A stretch of DNA of 52,829 bases from Ruminococcaceae bacterium UBA2854 (GCA_002350765.1 DEFK01000036.1:1-52829), one strand, 5' to 3'. Shown: positions 35,174-43,128, counted from the first letter of the stretch. Numbers and translations: made by a program. The notes: generated by a model not told the origin, from the sequence alone.

Positions 35174-35339
35174 AAAACAGTAATCAGTAGTCAGTTATAA
35201 GTTCTCAGTTGCGGTCGTGTAGACAGAACGGACTGAATAACAACCTCGGTATCCCGACCGTATAAATATTGATAGTTTTTTTCATTAAATCATAATTACT
35301 GAGAACCGAGAACTGAGAACCGAGAACTGAGAACTAATA
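35174..35339. repeat. Small inverted-repeat-bounded element with R1 core, mreB-mreC
   Basis: A ~165-bp unit. The left end has CAGTAGTCAGTTATAAG and TTCTCAGTT tracts, and the right end is an array of CTGAGAAC units (35299-35337) complementary to them. The centre is the R1 core GGTCGTGTAGACAG-N26-CCCGACC (35213-35259). It looks like a non-coding MITE-like insertion. Confidence 0.65.
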
Positions 35340-35433
35340 GATGAACCTATCCTAAGTATCCAAAACTTGATAGAGGCACTAAGGAACGGGGGATATGACA
35401 TTTAAGAAAGGAAAGTCCACGCTTGACGCGGAC
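35340..35433 (+). repeat. R2 leader repeat, copy upstream of mreC
   Basis: AACCTATCCTAAGTATCC, AAAACTTGATAGAGGCACTA and CGGGGGATATGACA precede AAGAAAGGAA (35404-35413) and the hairpin GTCCACGCTTGACGCGGAC (35415-35433). Nine A/T bases separate the hairpin from the mreC ATG. TATCC can pair with GGATA around the first half. Confidence 0.85.
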
Positions 35434-35442
35434 AAATAAAAA

Positions 35443-36285
35443 ATGGAGTTTTTTAGTGATAAAAAAGTTAAAATTGTATCTATAACGATAATCGTAGCTC
35501 TGTTGTTTATGATTTTAGGCGGAGCGGGTTATCCGCTGCTTTCGTCGGGAGTGAACTTTCTTACAAAAGGACTGTCGCAGGTAAGCGCGTCTGCCGCGGG
35601 TGAGGGCGAAAAAACCTACGACGAGCTTGTCAGGGAAAACGAAGAGCTTAAAAAAGAGGCGGCTGATTTACGTACCCAGCTTGTAAATTATTACGATATT
35701 AAAGACGAAAACGCTCGCCTTTGGAAATATTATAAGATTAAGAAAGAAAACAGCGATTATGAAATTATGCCCGCTTCGGTAATACGCCGTGATTCGAGCC
35801 AGGATTTCTATTCGTTCACCATAGACGTCGGAACCTCGAACGGAGTTCATAACCAGGACCCCGTAGTTACCGACCAGGGGCTTATCGGATTTATCAGCTC
35901 CGTAAACGCTGTCAGCAGTAAGGTAACGACGATTTTATCTCCCGATTTACAGGCGGGAGCGTACGATAAACGTACGAAGGACAGCGGAATTGTCGGCGGA
36001 AACGCTCTTTACGCCGACGAAAATAAGACGACGTTTACTAAAATTGACGCCAACGCTAAGATTAAAAAGGGCGATATTATTACAACCTCGGGTATCGGCG
36101 GTATTTACCCCGAGAACCTGATTGTCGGAAAGGTAAGCGATATAAAGTACGATAAGTACGACGCTACCAAGTACGCGGTCGTAACGCCTTACGAGAATAT
36201 TAAGAAAATAACAAATGTGGTTGTAATTACCGACTTTAAAAACAAGGGAGAAATTAAGCGAGTTTCCGATAAGGAGAAAAAATAA
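35443..36285 (+). CDS. mreC: Rod shape-determining protein MreC
   Basis: A 280-aa bitopic membrane protein of the elongasome. One N-terminal helix (about 7-30) is followed by a coiled coil with DELVRENEELKKEAADLRTQL (split by an Asn-rich step) and the beta-barrel periplasmic domain with VIRRDSSQDFYSFTIDVGTSNG. No ribosome-binding site lies close to the ATG; the only purine-rich site is on the far side of the R2 hairpin. The stop overlaps mreD by one base. Confidence 0.93.
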   Translation: MEFFSDKKVKIVSITIIVALLFMILGGAGYPLLSSGVNFLTKGLSQVSASAAGEGEKTYDELVRENEELKKEAADLRTQLVNYYDIKDENARLWKYYKIKKENSDYEIMPASVIRRDSSQDFYSFTIDVGTSNGVHNQDPVVTDQGLIGFISSVNAVSSKVTTILSPDLQAGAYDKRTKDSGIVGGNALYADENKTTFTKIDANAKIKKGDIITTSGIGGIYPENLIVGKVSDIKYDKYDATKYAVVTPYENIKKITNVVVITDFKNKGEIKRVSDKEKK

Positions 36286-36794
36286 TGGATAAAAAATTTA
36301 CGGTAGTCCGTTATTTTGCTTTCGGGATAGAGATACTTATTCTGTTTATACTGCAATCTACGCCTAATCTTATTCCCGAGGTTTTCGGCGGACGGCCGCT
36401 TCTGTTAATTCCCGCCGCGATAACGATAGCGTATTTTGAGCCCGAGATTCCCGCGATGTTTTTCGGAATAGCTTGCGGAGTGCTGCTCGATTTAGGCGGC
36501 GGCGACAATATCGGCTACTATACGATAATGCTCGGCGTAATATGCTTTTTGCTCGGCTGGATATTCAGGGACTATATGGTGATAAGCTTCTTTAACGCTA
36601 CCGCCTTTTCCGCGGTTATAATAACGGGAGTTATCTGCATTAACTTTCTGTTTTTCTATATTTTCGCGGGTAAGGGAGAAGCGGGAATGTACTTTGTACA
36701 ACATTATATTTCAAGAATAGTCTATACGTTTTTGTGCGGAATTGTTTTGTATTTTATTAATAAAGGACTTTTCCGAAGCCTTTTGGATTATTAA
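36285..36794 (+). CDS. mreD: Rod shape-determining protein MreD
   Basis: A 169-aa hydrophobic protein with about five helices, matching MreD in length and place. It joins MreC to the wall synthesis complex. AAGGAG precedes the ATG, which overlaps mreC. Confidence 0.88.
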   Translation: MDKKFTVVRYFAFGIEILILFILQSTPNLIPEVFGGRPLLLIPAAITIAYFEPEIPAMFFGIACGVLLDLGGGDNIGYYTIMLGVICFLLGWIFRDYMVISFFNATAFSAVIITGVICINFLFFYIFAGKGEAGMYFVQHYISRIVYTFLCGIVLYFINKGLFRSLLDY

Positions 36795-36962
36795 TCAGGT
36801 TGCAGTGGTCAGTATTCAGTGGACAGTTATGGTCGGGTAGATAGCTCGGAATAAAAAACAACAACTGTTTCCCGACTGTATTAATAAGGGCTACGGCGAA
36901 ACAAGCAAACGTACCTCATCACAACTGCTTACTGACCACTGAGAACTGAGAACTGAGAACTA
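36795..36962. repeat. Small inverted-repeat-bounded element with R1 core, mreD-mrdA
   Basis: A ~168-bp unit related to the mreB-mreC copy. Left CAGTGGTCAGTATTCAGT and right CTTACTGACCACTGAGAAC are complementary over 12 bp, with a CTGAGAACTGAGAAC array at the end. The core is GGTCGGGTAGATAG-N26-CCCGACTGTATTAA (36831-36883). Confidence 0.7.
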
Positions 36963-36967
36963 AAAAG

Positions 36968-37049
36968 ATGAACCTATCCTCCATATCCAAAACTTGATAG
37001 ACGTTTAAACGTACGGGGGATAGCACATTTAAGAAAGGAACGCCCACGC
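36968..37049 (+). repeat. R2 repeat, truncated by R3
   Basis: AACCTATCCTCCATATCC, AAAACTTGATAGACG, CGGGGGATAGCACA, AAGAAAGGAA and the first hairpin arm GCCCACGC are present. The second arm is missing because R3 sequence follows. Confidence 0.75.
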
Positions 37050-37127
37050 CGACAAGCTGTCGGCTCCACAGCCGCCTTTGGTAAGCTTAATCGCAATCAA
37101 ACCTCTTATTAACGGCGGTTTTGAAAA
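37050..37127 (+). repeat. R3 repeat between mreD and mrdA
   Basis: GACAAGCTGTC-like small hairpin, then GCCGCCTTTGG and AACGGCGGTTTT arms, as in the other R3 copies. Confidence 0.65.
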
Positions 37128-37140
37128 AAGATAAAAAGCA

Positions 37141-37195
37141 GAACCTATCCCAAGTATCCAAAACTTGACAGAGGTACTAACGTGCGGGGGATATG
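37141..37195 (+). repeat. R2 repeat, 5' part only
   Basis: GAACCTATCCCAAGTATCC, AAAACTTGACAGAGG and CGGGGGATATGGG, lacking the ribosome-binding and hairpin part. A TTAAGAGTTAAGAGTTAA tract follows. Confidence 0.75.
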
Positions 37196-37244
37196 GGTTA
37201 GTTAAGAGTTAAGAGTTAAAAGGTAAAAAATAAAAAACTATATA

Positions 37245-37338
37245 GATGAACTTATCCCAAGTATCCAAAACTTCATAGGATGTTGAACTTACGGGGGATA
37301 TCACATTTAAGAAAGGAACGTCCACGCCTGACGTGGAC
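37245..37338 (+). repeat. R2 leader repeat, complete copy upstream of mrdA
   Basis: AACTTATCCCAAGTATCC, AAAACTTCATAGGATG, CGGGGGATATCACA, AAGAAAGGAA (37309-37318) and the perfect hairpin GTCCACGCCTGACGTGGAC (37320-37338), then nine A/T bases to the mrdA ATG. Confidence 0.85.
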
Positions 37339-37347
37339 ATATAAAAT

Positions 37348-39501
37348 ATGCAGGTTGATGATAAAGAGAAACAAGCGGAAGAACGGCGTTTTATAAATAA
37401 ACGCGTTATAATCTGTATAATAATTACGCTCGTAATCTTCTGTGGTTTTGCGTGTAAGCTGTTTGTGTGGCAGATTGTCGAGGGCGAGGAGTACTCCAAG
37501 CTCGCCGATACATCTACCGCCTATACCGTTACGACCGACGCTACGAGAGGAGAAATCCTCGACTGTAACGGAAAGGGCTTAGCCGTAAACCGTACGGGCT
37601 ATAGAATTGTGCTCGATAAGCTCTATATCGACGCGGAAAAGCTCGACAATACTATACTTTCGCTTATAAGGCTTATGGATAGCCGCGACGAAAAATGGAT
37701 AGACAATCTCCCGATTAAGCTCGAGGATAAAGGTGAGTTCAAGTTTAAAAACGGGATGAAAGACGAGATTAAGATTCTTAAATCCAAGGATTATCTTAAT
37801 GTCGGCGCGTCCGCTGACGCCGATAAATGTATGAAGCTTCTGGCGGAACGCTATGAGCTCGAGGATAAGGGCTACGCGGATAAAACGCTGAGAAATCTCG
37901 TTTCCGTTCATTATAATATGGAGAGAATGTGGTACTCGAATACCAACCCCTATATTTTCGCTAAGGGTATCAGCTCCGATATGCTCGCGATCGTCAGCGA
38001 GAATATGCAGAGCGTGAGCGGTGTTGAAATCCAGACCTATTTAACCCGCCATAATCCCAAGGGTAAGCTAATGCCCCATATCCTCGGCGCGCTCGGAAGT
38101 ATTAATAAGGAAGAATACGATAAAAAGCAGGCCGAGGGCAAGAAGTACGGATATAACGACAGTATCGGTAAATTCGGGCTCGAGCTCGCGTATGAGGACG
38201 AGCTCAAGGGTACGGGCGGAGAGCGTATTGTGCAGAAAAACTCCGACGGTAATGTTACCAAGGTAGTAGAGTCCGTGAACGCTAAGCCGGGACATACGCT
38301 GTATCTGACTATAGACAGCAAGCTCCAGAAGACGGCGAACGAAGCTCTTGAAAGAGAAGTCAATGCCGCGAGAGCCGCGGGAGGAAACGGCGGCGAGGGC
38401 TCGGACTGCTATACAGGCGCGGTAGTTATGCTGGACGTAAAGGACTTTTCCGTACTGGCGGCGTCGAGCTATCCGACATTTAATCTTAATAAATATTCCA
38501 AGTACGGCGAATACTACGTAAATCTCGTAGAGGATAAGCACTCGCCGATTTATAACCGCGCTTTTATCGGCTCGTTCGCTCCCGGCTCGGTATTTAAACC
38601 CTGCGTTGCCGCGGCGGCTTTGCAGGAGAATGTTATAGGCGAGGGAACTTTCTTTACCTGTAATCATATATACGATTACTATCCCTCTAATCCCGTAGCC
38701 TGTATGGGAACTCACGGTTCAATAGGACTTCGTACCGCGCTTACCAAGAGCTGTAACGTGTTTTTCGCGGAAACAGGACGTCGGCTCGGTATAGATACTA
38801 TGTATCTTTACGCCGAGAAGTTCGGACTCGGAGAAAAAACGGGGCTCGAGGTCGAGGAAAGCAACGGAATATTAGCGGGCCGCGACAGTAAAAACTGGCA
38901 GGAGGGTAATACCGTTCAGGCGGCTATCGGTCAGTCCGACAACGCGTTTACTCCCGTTCAGCTCGCGACATATACCGCGACTATTGCCAACGGCGGAACA
39001 AGGCTGAGAACCCACCTTATAAAAGAAATCAAGAATTACGAAAGAAAAAAGACTATCTTTAAATACAATACGAAAAAGCCCGAGGTAGAGGATACCTGCG
39101 GAGTTTCGAGTTATAACCTCTCGCTTGTACAGAGCGCTATGAGAAATGTAGTAGCCGACCCTGGCGGAACGGCATATTCGGTGTTCGGAAATTACAGTAT
39201 ACCCGTAGCGGCTAAAACAGGTACAGCCGAAAACGCGGGCTCCGACCATACGGTGTTTATCTGTTACGCTCCTTACGATAAACCGAAGGTAGCTATAGCC
39301 GTAGTGCTCGAGCACGGCGCCCACGGTCAGTACAGTATGGGAGTAGCCAAGTCGCTTATGGACGAGTATTTCGGACTTAATAAAACCGAAAAGAAAACCG
39401 AATCATCCGACGATACAGAGGAGTCGGACAATTCGGAGAATGAGGATTATTCGGAAGATGACTATTCCGACGAAGAAGAAAACGAATATTATGAAGAATA
39501 A
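37348..39501 (+). CDS. mrdA: Penicillin-binding protein 2 (class B transpeptidase)
   Basis: A 717-aa elongasome transpeptidase that crosslinks peptidoglycan with RodA/MreBCD. A short cytoplasmic end is followed by one helix (about 22-41) and the dimerisation domain. The transpeptidase motifs are S414-V-F-K417, S468-C-N470 and K623-T-G625. The tail is very acidic (SDDTEESDNSENED). Its only Shine-Dalgarno-like site is AAGAAAGGAA beyond the R2 hairpin. Confidence 0.95.
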   Translation: MQVDDKEKQAEERRFINKRVIICIIITLVIFCGFACKLFVWQIVEGEEYSKLADTSTAYTVTTDATRGEILDCNGKGLAVNRTGYRIVLDKLYIDAEKLDNTILSLIRLMDSRDEKWIDNLPIKLEDKGEFKFKNGMKDEIKILKSKDYLNVGASADADKCMKLLAERYELEDKGYADKTLRNLVSVHYNMERMWYSNTNPYIFAKGISSDMLAIVSENMQSVSGVEIQTYLTRHNPKGKLMPHILGALGSINKEEYDKKQAEGKKYGYNDSIGKFGLELAYEDELKGTGGERIVQKNSDGNVTKVVESVNAKPGHTLYLTIDSKLQKTANEALEREVNAARAAGGNGGEGSDCYTGAVVMLDVKDFSVLAASSYPTFNLNKYSKYGEYYVNLVEDKHSPIYNRAFIGSFAPGSVFKPCVAAAALQENVIGEGTFFTCNHIYDYYPSNPVACMGTHGSIGLRTALTKSCNVFFAETGRRLGIDTMYLYAEKFGLGEKTGLEVEESNGILAGRDSKNWQEGNTVQAAIGQSDNAFTPVQLATYTATIANGGTRLRTHLIKEIKNYERKKTIFKYNTKKPEVEDTCGVSSYNLSLVQSAMRNVVADPGGTAYSVFGNYSIPVAAKTGTAENAGSDHTVFICYAPYDKPKVAIAVVLEHGAHGQYSMGVAKSLMDEYFGLNKTEKKTESSDDTEESDNSENEDYSEDDYSDEEENEYYEE

Positions 39502-39507
39502 AAACAG

Positions 39508-39540
39508 CCCGTATCGTTTAGTAACGATACGGGTTTAGTG
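39508..39540. terminator. Bidirectional terminator after mrdA
   Basis: Perfect 11-bp stem CCCGTATCGTT/AACGATACGGG with 4-nt loop. T-rich stretches follow on both strands, serving mrdA and the convergent BspA-like gene. Confidence 0.9.
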
Positions 39541-39543
39541 TTA

Positions 39544-41109
39544 TTATTTAACCTTTATCTTAATCTTTTTAACAATCTTCTTTTGCTTATAGTTTTTGTT
39601 GCCCTTTGCGGTAACGGTAATATTAACCTTGATTTTATTGCCTTTTTTAAGGCCTTTCGCTATAACGAGCTTGCCTTTTTTGATTTTTACCTTTTTATTG
39701 TTCGTCTTATAAGTTACCTTACCCTGAGCTTTTTTAACGGTTATCGCATTTTTGATTGTAGTTTTCTTTTTCGCTTTTGCGGTAACGGTCTTTTTAGCTT
39801 TAACCTTAATCGGGTTTTTCGCCTTGGTAATCTTAAAGTGTTTAATAATCTGACCTGTGTATTCGTCCTCAGGTCCGGTGATAATAATAGTAGCGGTACC
39901 GGCGTTTACGTTGTTCTGGTATCTGGCGTTAAAAACAAGATGTATTTCACCTATTGTTAAATCTAAGTTTCTTTGAGTTAAGGGTTTTCCTGTATAAACC
40001 ATATCCTCAATACCGCTGACGTTCCAAATATTTATATCTTTTTTCGGATTATCTGTCGAGGGCTGAGTTCCTACGGGCTCGGTTGTCTCGGGCTGAGTTT
40101 CAATCGGCTCGGTTGTCTCGGGCTGAGTTTCAATCGGCTCGGTTGTCTCGGGTTGAGTTCCTACAGGCTCGGTTGTTTCGGGCTCAGTGGAAACCGGCTC
40201 GGTCGGAGACGCGCCTAAGGATACAAATTTTATATCCTCCTCTTTTGCGTAGTCTTCCGCCGCGGAATTGTCATATCCGTAGATAGTAAATCCGTCGATT
40301 TTTTCATAATAATCTTTTGTGTATCCAAAAGCACAATCACCGATACTCGTAACTGTATAGGGGATAGTAACACTTTTAAGACTTATACAATCGATAAACG
40401 CACCGCCTTCGATTTTGTATAATGAATCGGGTAAGTTTATACTATTAAGAGATGTACATCCGAAAAACGCTTGCAAATCAATCACTTGAACGGAATTGCC
40501 GAGTGTTACCTTTTGAAGATTTGTACAATCCTCAAACGCAAAATTATCAATAACTTCTACGGAATCCGGAAGAGTTATGTTCTTCAGGCTTGAGCAGCTG
40601 CTAAAAGCTTGATATCCGATTGTGGTTACGGTATCAGGGATATTTATATTTTCCAGCTTTTTACAATGTTGGAAAGTTCTTGTACTTATTTTTTCAGGCT
40701 TACCGTTGATTTGGACAGTAGTAAGGTTTTCGCAGCGCTTAAATGCTTCCATACCGATACCGGTAACCGACTTACCGATGCTTACTGTTTGTAATACGTC
40801 ATGGGAAAGAAAAGCTTCTGCGCTGACGTATGTTACTCCGTCTCCGATTACTACTTTAGTTATTTCTTCAGAGTAAGAAACCCACGGCATTCCGTAGACG
40901 TCATATTCATCAGGCATTGCGCCGTTACCGGAAATTGTAAGCGTTCCGTCCCGGTATTCCCAGGTACAGTCGCCTGTAGTACCGCCGGTCGGATTCTTGC
41001 CAACTGTAACGGCAGCGCTGTTCTCCGCGGCAGATACGGTACAAAGTGTATAAGAAAATACGCTTACAGTCATCAGAACCGCTAATAGTAAACTTATTGT
41101 TTTTTTCAT
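39544..41109 (-). CDS. Secreted BspA-like leucine-rich repeat protein
   Basis: A 521-aa exported protein. The start is the ATG of MKKTISLLLAVLMTVSVFS, with AGGAGG ahead; upstream in-frame codons to 41172 lack a signal. After the signal peptide come about six BspA-type LRR_5 repeats (about 75-270) of the form F-x-x-C-x-x-L-x-x-I-x-I-P-x-S-V-x-x-I. A Thr/Pro linker of TTEPIETQPE-type repeats follows, then a Lys-rich C-terminal domain similar in style to that of the protein at 44-2380. BspA repeats often mediate adhesion or binding; no anchor motif is seen. Confidence 0.88.
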   Translation of the reverse strand: MKKTISLLLAVLMTVSVFSYTLCTVSAAENSAAVTVGKNPTGGTTGDCTWEYRDGTLTISGNGAMPDEYDVYGMPWVSYSEEITKVVIGDGVTYVSAEAFLSHDVLQTVSIGKSVTGIGMEAFKRCENLTTVQINGKPEKISTRTFQHCKKLENINIPDTVTTIGYQAFSSCSSLKNITLPDSVEVIDNFAFEDCTNLQKVTLGNSVQVIDLQAFFGCTSLNSINLPDSLYKIEGGAFIDCISLKSVTIPYTVTSIGDCAFGYTKDYYEKIDGFTIYGYDNSAAEDYAKEEDIKFVSLGASPTEPVSTEPETTEPVGTQPETTEPIETQPETTEPIETQPETTEPVGTQPSTDNPKKDINIWNVSGIEDMVYTGKPLTQRNLDLTIGEIHLVFNARYQNNVNAGTATIIITGPEDEYTGQIIKHFKITKAKNPIKVKAKKTVTAKAKKKTTIKNAITVKKAQGKVTYKTNNKKVKIKKGKLVIAKGLKKGNKIKVNITVTAKGNKNYKQKKIVKKIKIKVK

Positions 41110-41154
41110 TCTTCTATCCTCCTGAAAAAATTTTTTAGCTATTAAGCTACTTAA

Positions 41155-41220
41155 ATTGTAACATAAGAACATTGCAACCGGATGTGTTATTTATTACATC
41201 ATCCTGTTATTTATTACATC
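41155..41220 (-). promoter_or_regulatory. Promoter region with 20-bp-spaced direct repeats
   Basis: A -10 TACAAT (41155-41160, minus) has no good -35. Just upstream two perfect copies of TGTTATTTATTACATC (41185-41200 and 41205-41220, plus-strand reading) are exactly 20 bp apart, as expected for an activator dimer on one DNA face. Confidence 0.55.
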
Positions 41221-41266
41221 TAAAACCGTATTTCGCGGAAAAATGTAAAAGATACACACAAAAACG

Positions 41267-41300
41267 AAAACGCCGAGGTTTAACTCGGCGTTTTCCTGTT
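41267..41300 (-). terminator. Orphan terminator between lexA and the BspA-like gene
   Basis: Perfect 11-bp stem AAAACGCCGAG/CTCGGCGTTTT. On the minus strand TTTTCGTTTTT follows. No gene ends here, so it may end a small minus-strand RNA. Confidence 0.7.
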
Positions 41301-41491
41301 CTAAAAAAAGAAAATGAGGGGTACAAAATTGTAAGTCTCTAAGTCGACTTACTGAGGAGGGGTAGAACTTGTACTCAGCAGTTGCGGTTCTGCTCTTGAG
41401 TACGGTTATATTAAAACATTAAATTATGAAAACTGTGTGAATACATATTGAAAGTGCATTGAAAGATAAGAAAAAACTTTTTGATTTCGTT

Positions 41492-41530
41492 AAACAAACG
41501 TTTGACAAAAGACCTTTAATATGATATTAT
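41492..41530 (+). promoter_or_regulatory. lexA promoter with SOS box
   Basis: AAACAAACGTTTGA (41492-41505) resembles the Firmicutes LexA operator (GAAC-N4-GTTC type) and overlaps the -35 TTGACA (41502-41507). A TATTAT -10 (41525-41530) follows at 17 bp. This supports autorepression. Confidence 0.7.
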
Positions 41531-41559
41531 AATCCTATCTATAACAGGAGGTATTCCTT

Positions 41560-42156
41560 ATGAAAAAAAATAAACCCTTAACTAAAAAACAGCAGGCTGT
41601 TTACGACTATCTTGTAGAATGTTCGCAGGAAAGCCGAGTTCCCTCGGTTCGTGAAATATGTAAGGACGTAGGACTTAAATCAACCTCAACCGCCCACCTC
41701 TATCTTAAAGCGCTTGAGGAGCACGGTCTTATTGAGCGTGACGCGGGCTTGAACCGCTGTATCCGTATTGTCGGAGAAACTACGGCTAAGAGCGTTCCCG
41801 TGCTCGGAAACGTAGCCGCGGGTAATCCGATCGTGGCTATAGAGGACGTTGAGTGTTACGTTACCGTTGATAAAAAAATATCGAGAGGCAAGGAGCTTTT
41901 CGCGCTGAGAGTACAGGGCGAGAGTATGATCAACGCGGGTATTTTGCCCGACGATATTCTGATCGTACATAGAACTCCCGTTGCCGAAAACGGCGAGATT
42001 GTTGTAGCTCTGGTAGACGACAGCGCTACGGTTAAGCGTTTCTATAAAGAGGACGGACATTTCCGTCTGCAACCCGAAAATGATGATTTCGAGCCTATTA
42101 TTGTAGACGACGTTATACTTTTGGGAAAGGTTGTCTCGCTGGTCAGGAATTATTAA
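41560..42156 (+). CDS. lexA: LexA repressor
   Basis: A 198-aa SOS repressor. The N-terminal winged helix (about 1-70) includes SVREICKDVGLKSTSTAHLYL. The cleavage site is A87-G88 (VAAGNP). The catalytic dyad is Ser122 (GESM) and Lys159 (ATVKR). ACAGGAGG lies ahead of the ATG, and a probable own operator lies in the promoter. Confidence 0.97.
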   Translation: MKKNKPLTKKQQAVYDYLVECSQESRVPSVREICKDVGLKSTSTAHLYLKALEEHGLIERDAGLNRCIRIVGETTAKSVPVLGNVAAGNPIVAIEDVECYVTVDKKISRGKELFALRVQGESMINAGILPDDILIVHRTPVAENGEIVVALVDDSATVKRFYKEDGHFRLQPENDDFEPIIVDDVILLGKVVSLVRNY

Positions 42157-42211
42157 TCGGAACAATAATGTGAAGTTTTTCTGAATTTCTCCTGAAAAAA
42201 CCGAAAAAATG

Positions 42212-42240
42212 TTGTATTATTCTCAATACAATGTTAAAAT
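42212..42240 (+). promoter_or_regulatory. Promoter of the Yip1-like membrane protein
   Basis: TTGTAT (42212-42217), 17 bp, TAAAAT (42235-42240), before AAGGAGG. Confidence 0.6.
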
Positions 42241-42268
42241 GCTAGTAACAGGGTAAGGAGGTAACTAT

Positions 42269-43114
42269 ATGGAAAATATGGATAATATAGAAAAAAAGAC
42301 CGAACAGCCTGATACAACTCCCGTGGAAAACGCGGCTCCCGAGGTTAAGGCTGAACCCGAGGTAAAGGTTGAAGCTAAGCCCGAAACCGAAGCGGCTCCC
42401 GCCAATCAGAAAGCGCAGACGGAAGATAAAACCGTTGAAAACGACATTAACGAATTGGCGTCGGATGCGAGCACTAAGTTCACCTTAACGGTAAAGCAGG
42501 TCTGGACGGTTATAAAAGGATTTTTCTCCCCGAAAGTCGTTGACTGTATATCGGACCAGCATAATACAAAGCTCCCGATCTGGGGAATACTTCTTCCGCT
42601 TTACGCGCTTTTACAGGCTATAAGCGCTACGGTAAGCTTTAACTCAAGCGGAGAATTTAAGAACGGATTAACGTCGATCGCGGGAGCGAAAACAACTTTC
42701 GGTTCAGGCGAAGTGTTCTTTATAATGTTTTCGATAAATCTGACTTTAGCGTTCGCTATGTCGATAGGTGTGCGCGCGTTTATAAAGTTCCATAAAGGTG
42801 ACGGACATTTCCTTTCGAGCGCGAATCTCGTTACCGCGTCTTATTTACCTGTAATGTTTGTACTGCTGTTCAATATTGTAACGGTCGGCGCTATCAGCCC
42901 GTTTCTGGACAGTATAGTAAATATTGCCGACATCGCTTCGGTAATGCTCTTGTTCGCGGGAATAAGCAAGGCTCTCGGCGGCAAGAAACCGCTTTGGAGT
43001 TTCTTCTTTATGATGATGATAGCGTCCATAGTGGCGATTATCGTGGCTATGATATTTATTTCACCAATACTTTTCTCGCGCATAGCCTACTCGTTAATTG
43101 ATACGCTGAAATAA
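42269..43114 (+). CDS. Membrane protein with charged N-terminus, Yip1-like
   Basis: A 281-aa protein. Residues 1-85 are hydrophilic and low-complexity (repeated VKAEPE/VKVEAKPE). The rest holds about five helices beginning near LPIWGILLPLYALLQAI, with a short loop pattern similar to Yip1-domain proteins of Clostridia. Function unknown; the family call is tentative. It follows lexA by 112 bp but has its own promoter. Confidence 0.65.
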   Translation: MENMDNIEKKTEQPDTTPVENAAPEVKAEPEVKVEAKPETEAAPANQKAQTEDKTVENDINELASDASTKFTLTVKQVWTVIKGFFSPKVVDCISDQHNTKLPIWGILLPLYALLQAISATVSFNSSGEFKNGLTSIAGAKTTFGSGEVFFIMFSINLTLAFAMSIGVRAFIKFHKGDGHFLSSANLVTASYLPVMFVLLFNIVTVGAISPFLDSIVNIADIASVMLLFAGISKALGGKKPLWSFFFMMMIASIVAIIVAMIFISPILFSRIAYSLIDTLK

Positions 43115-43128
43115 ACATTAAATAAATT

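Noticed and set aside
38068..38715. 215-codon minus-strand frame opposite mrdA
   Set aside because: It lies wholly antisense to the PBP2 transpeptidase coding region, has no ribosome-binding site and no recognisable protein character; GC-rich codons keep the reverse frame open.
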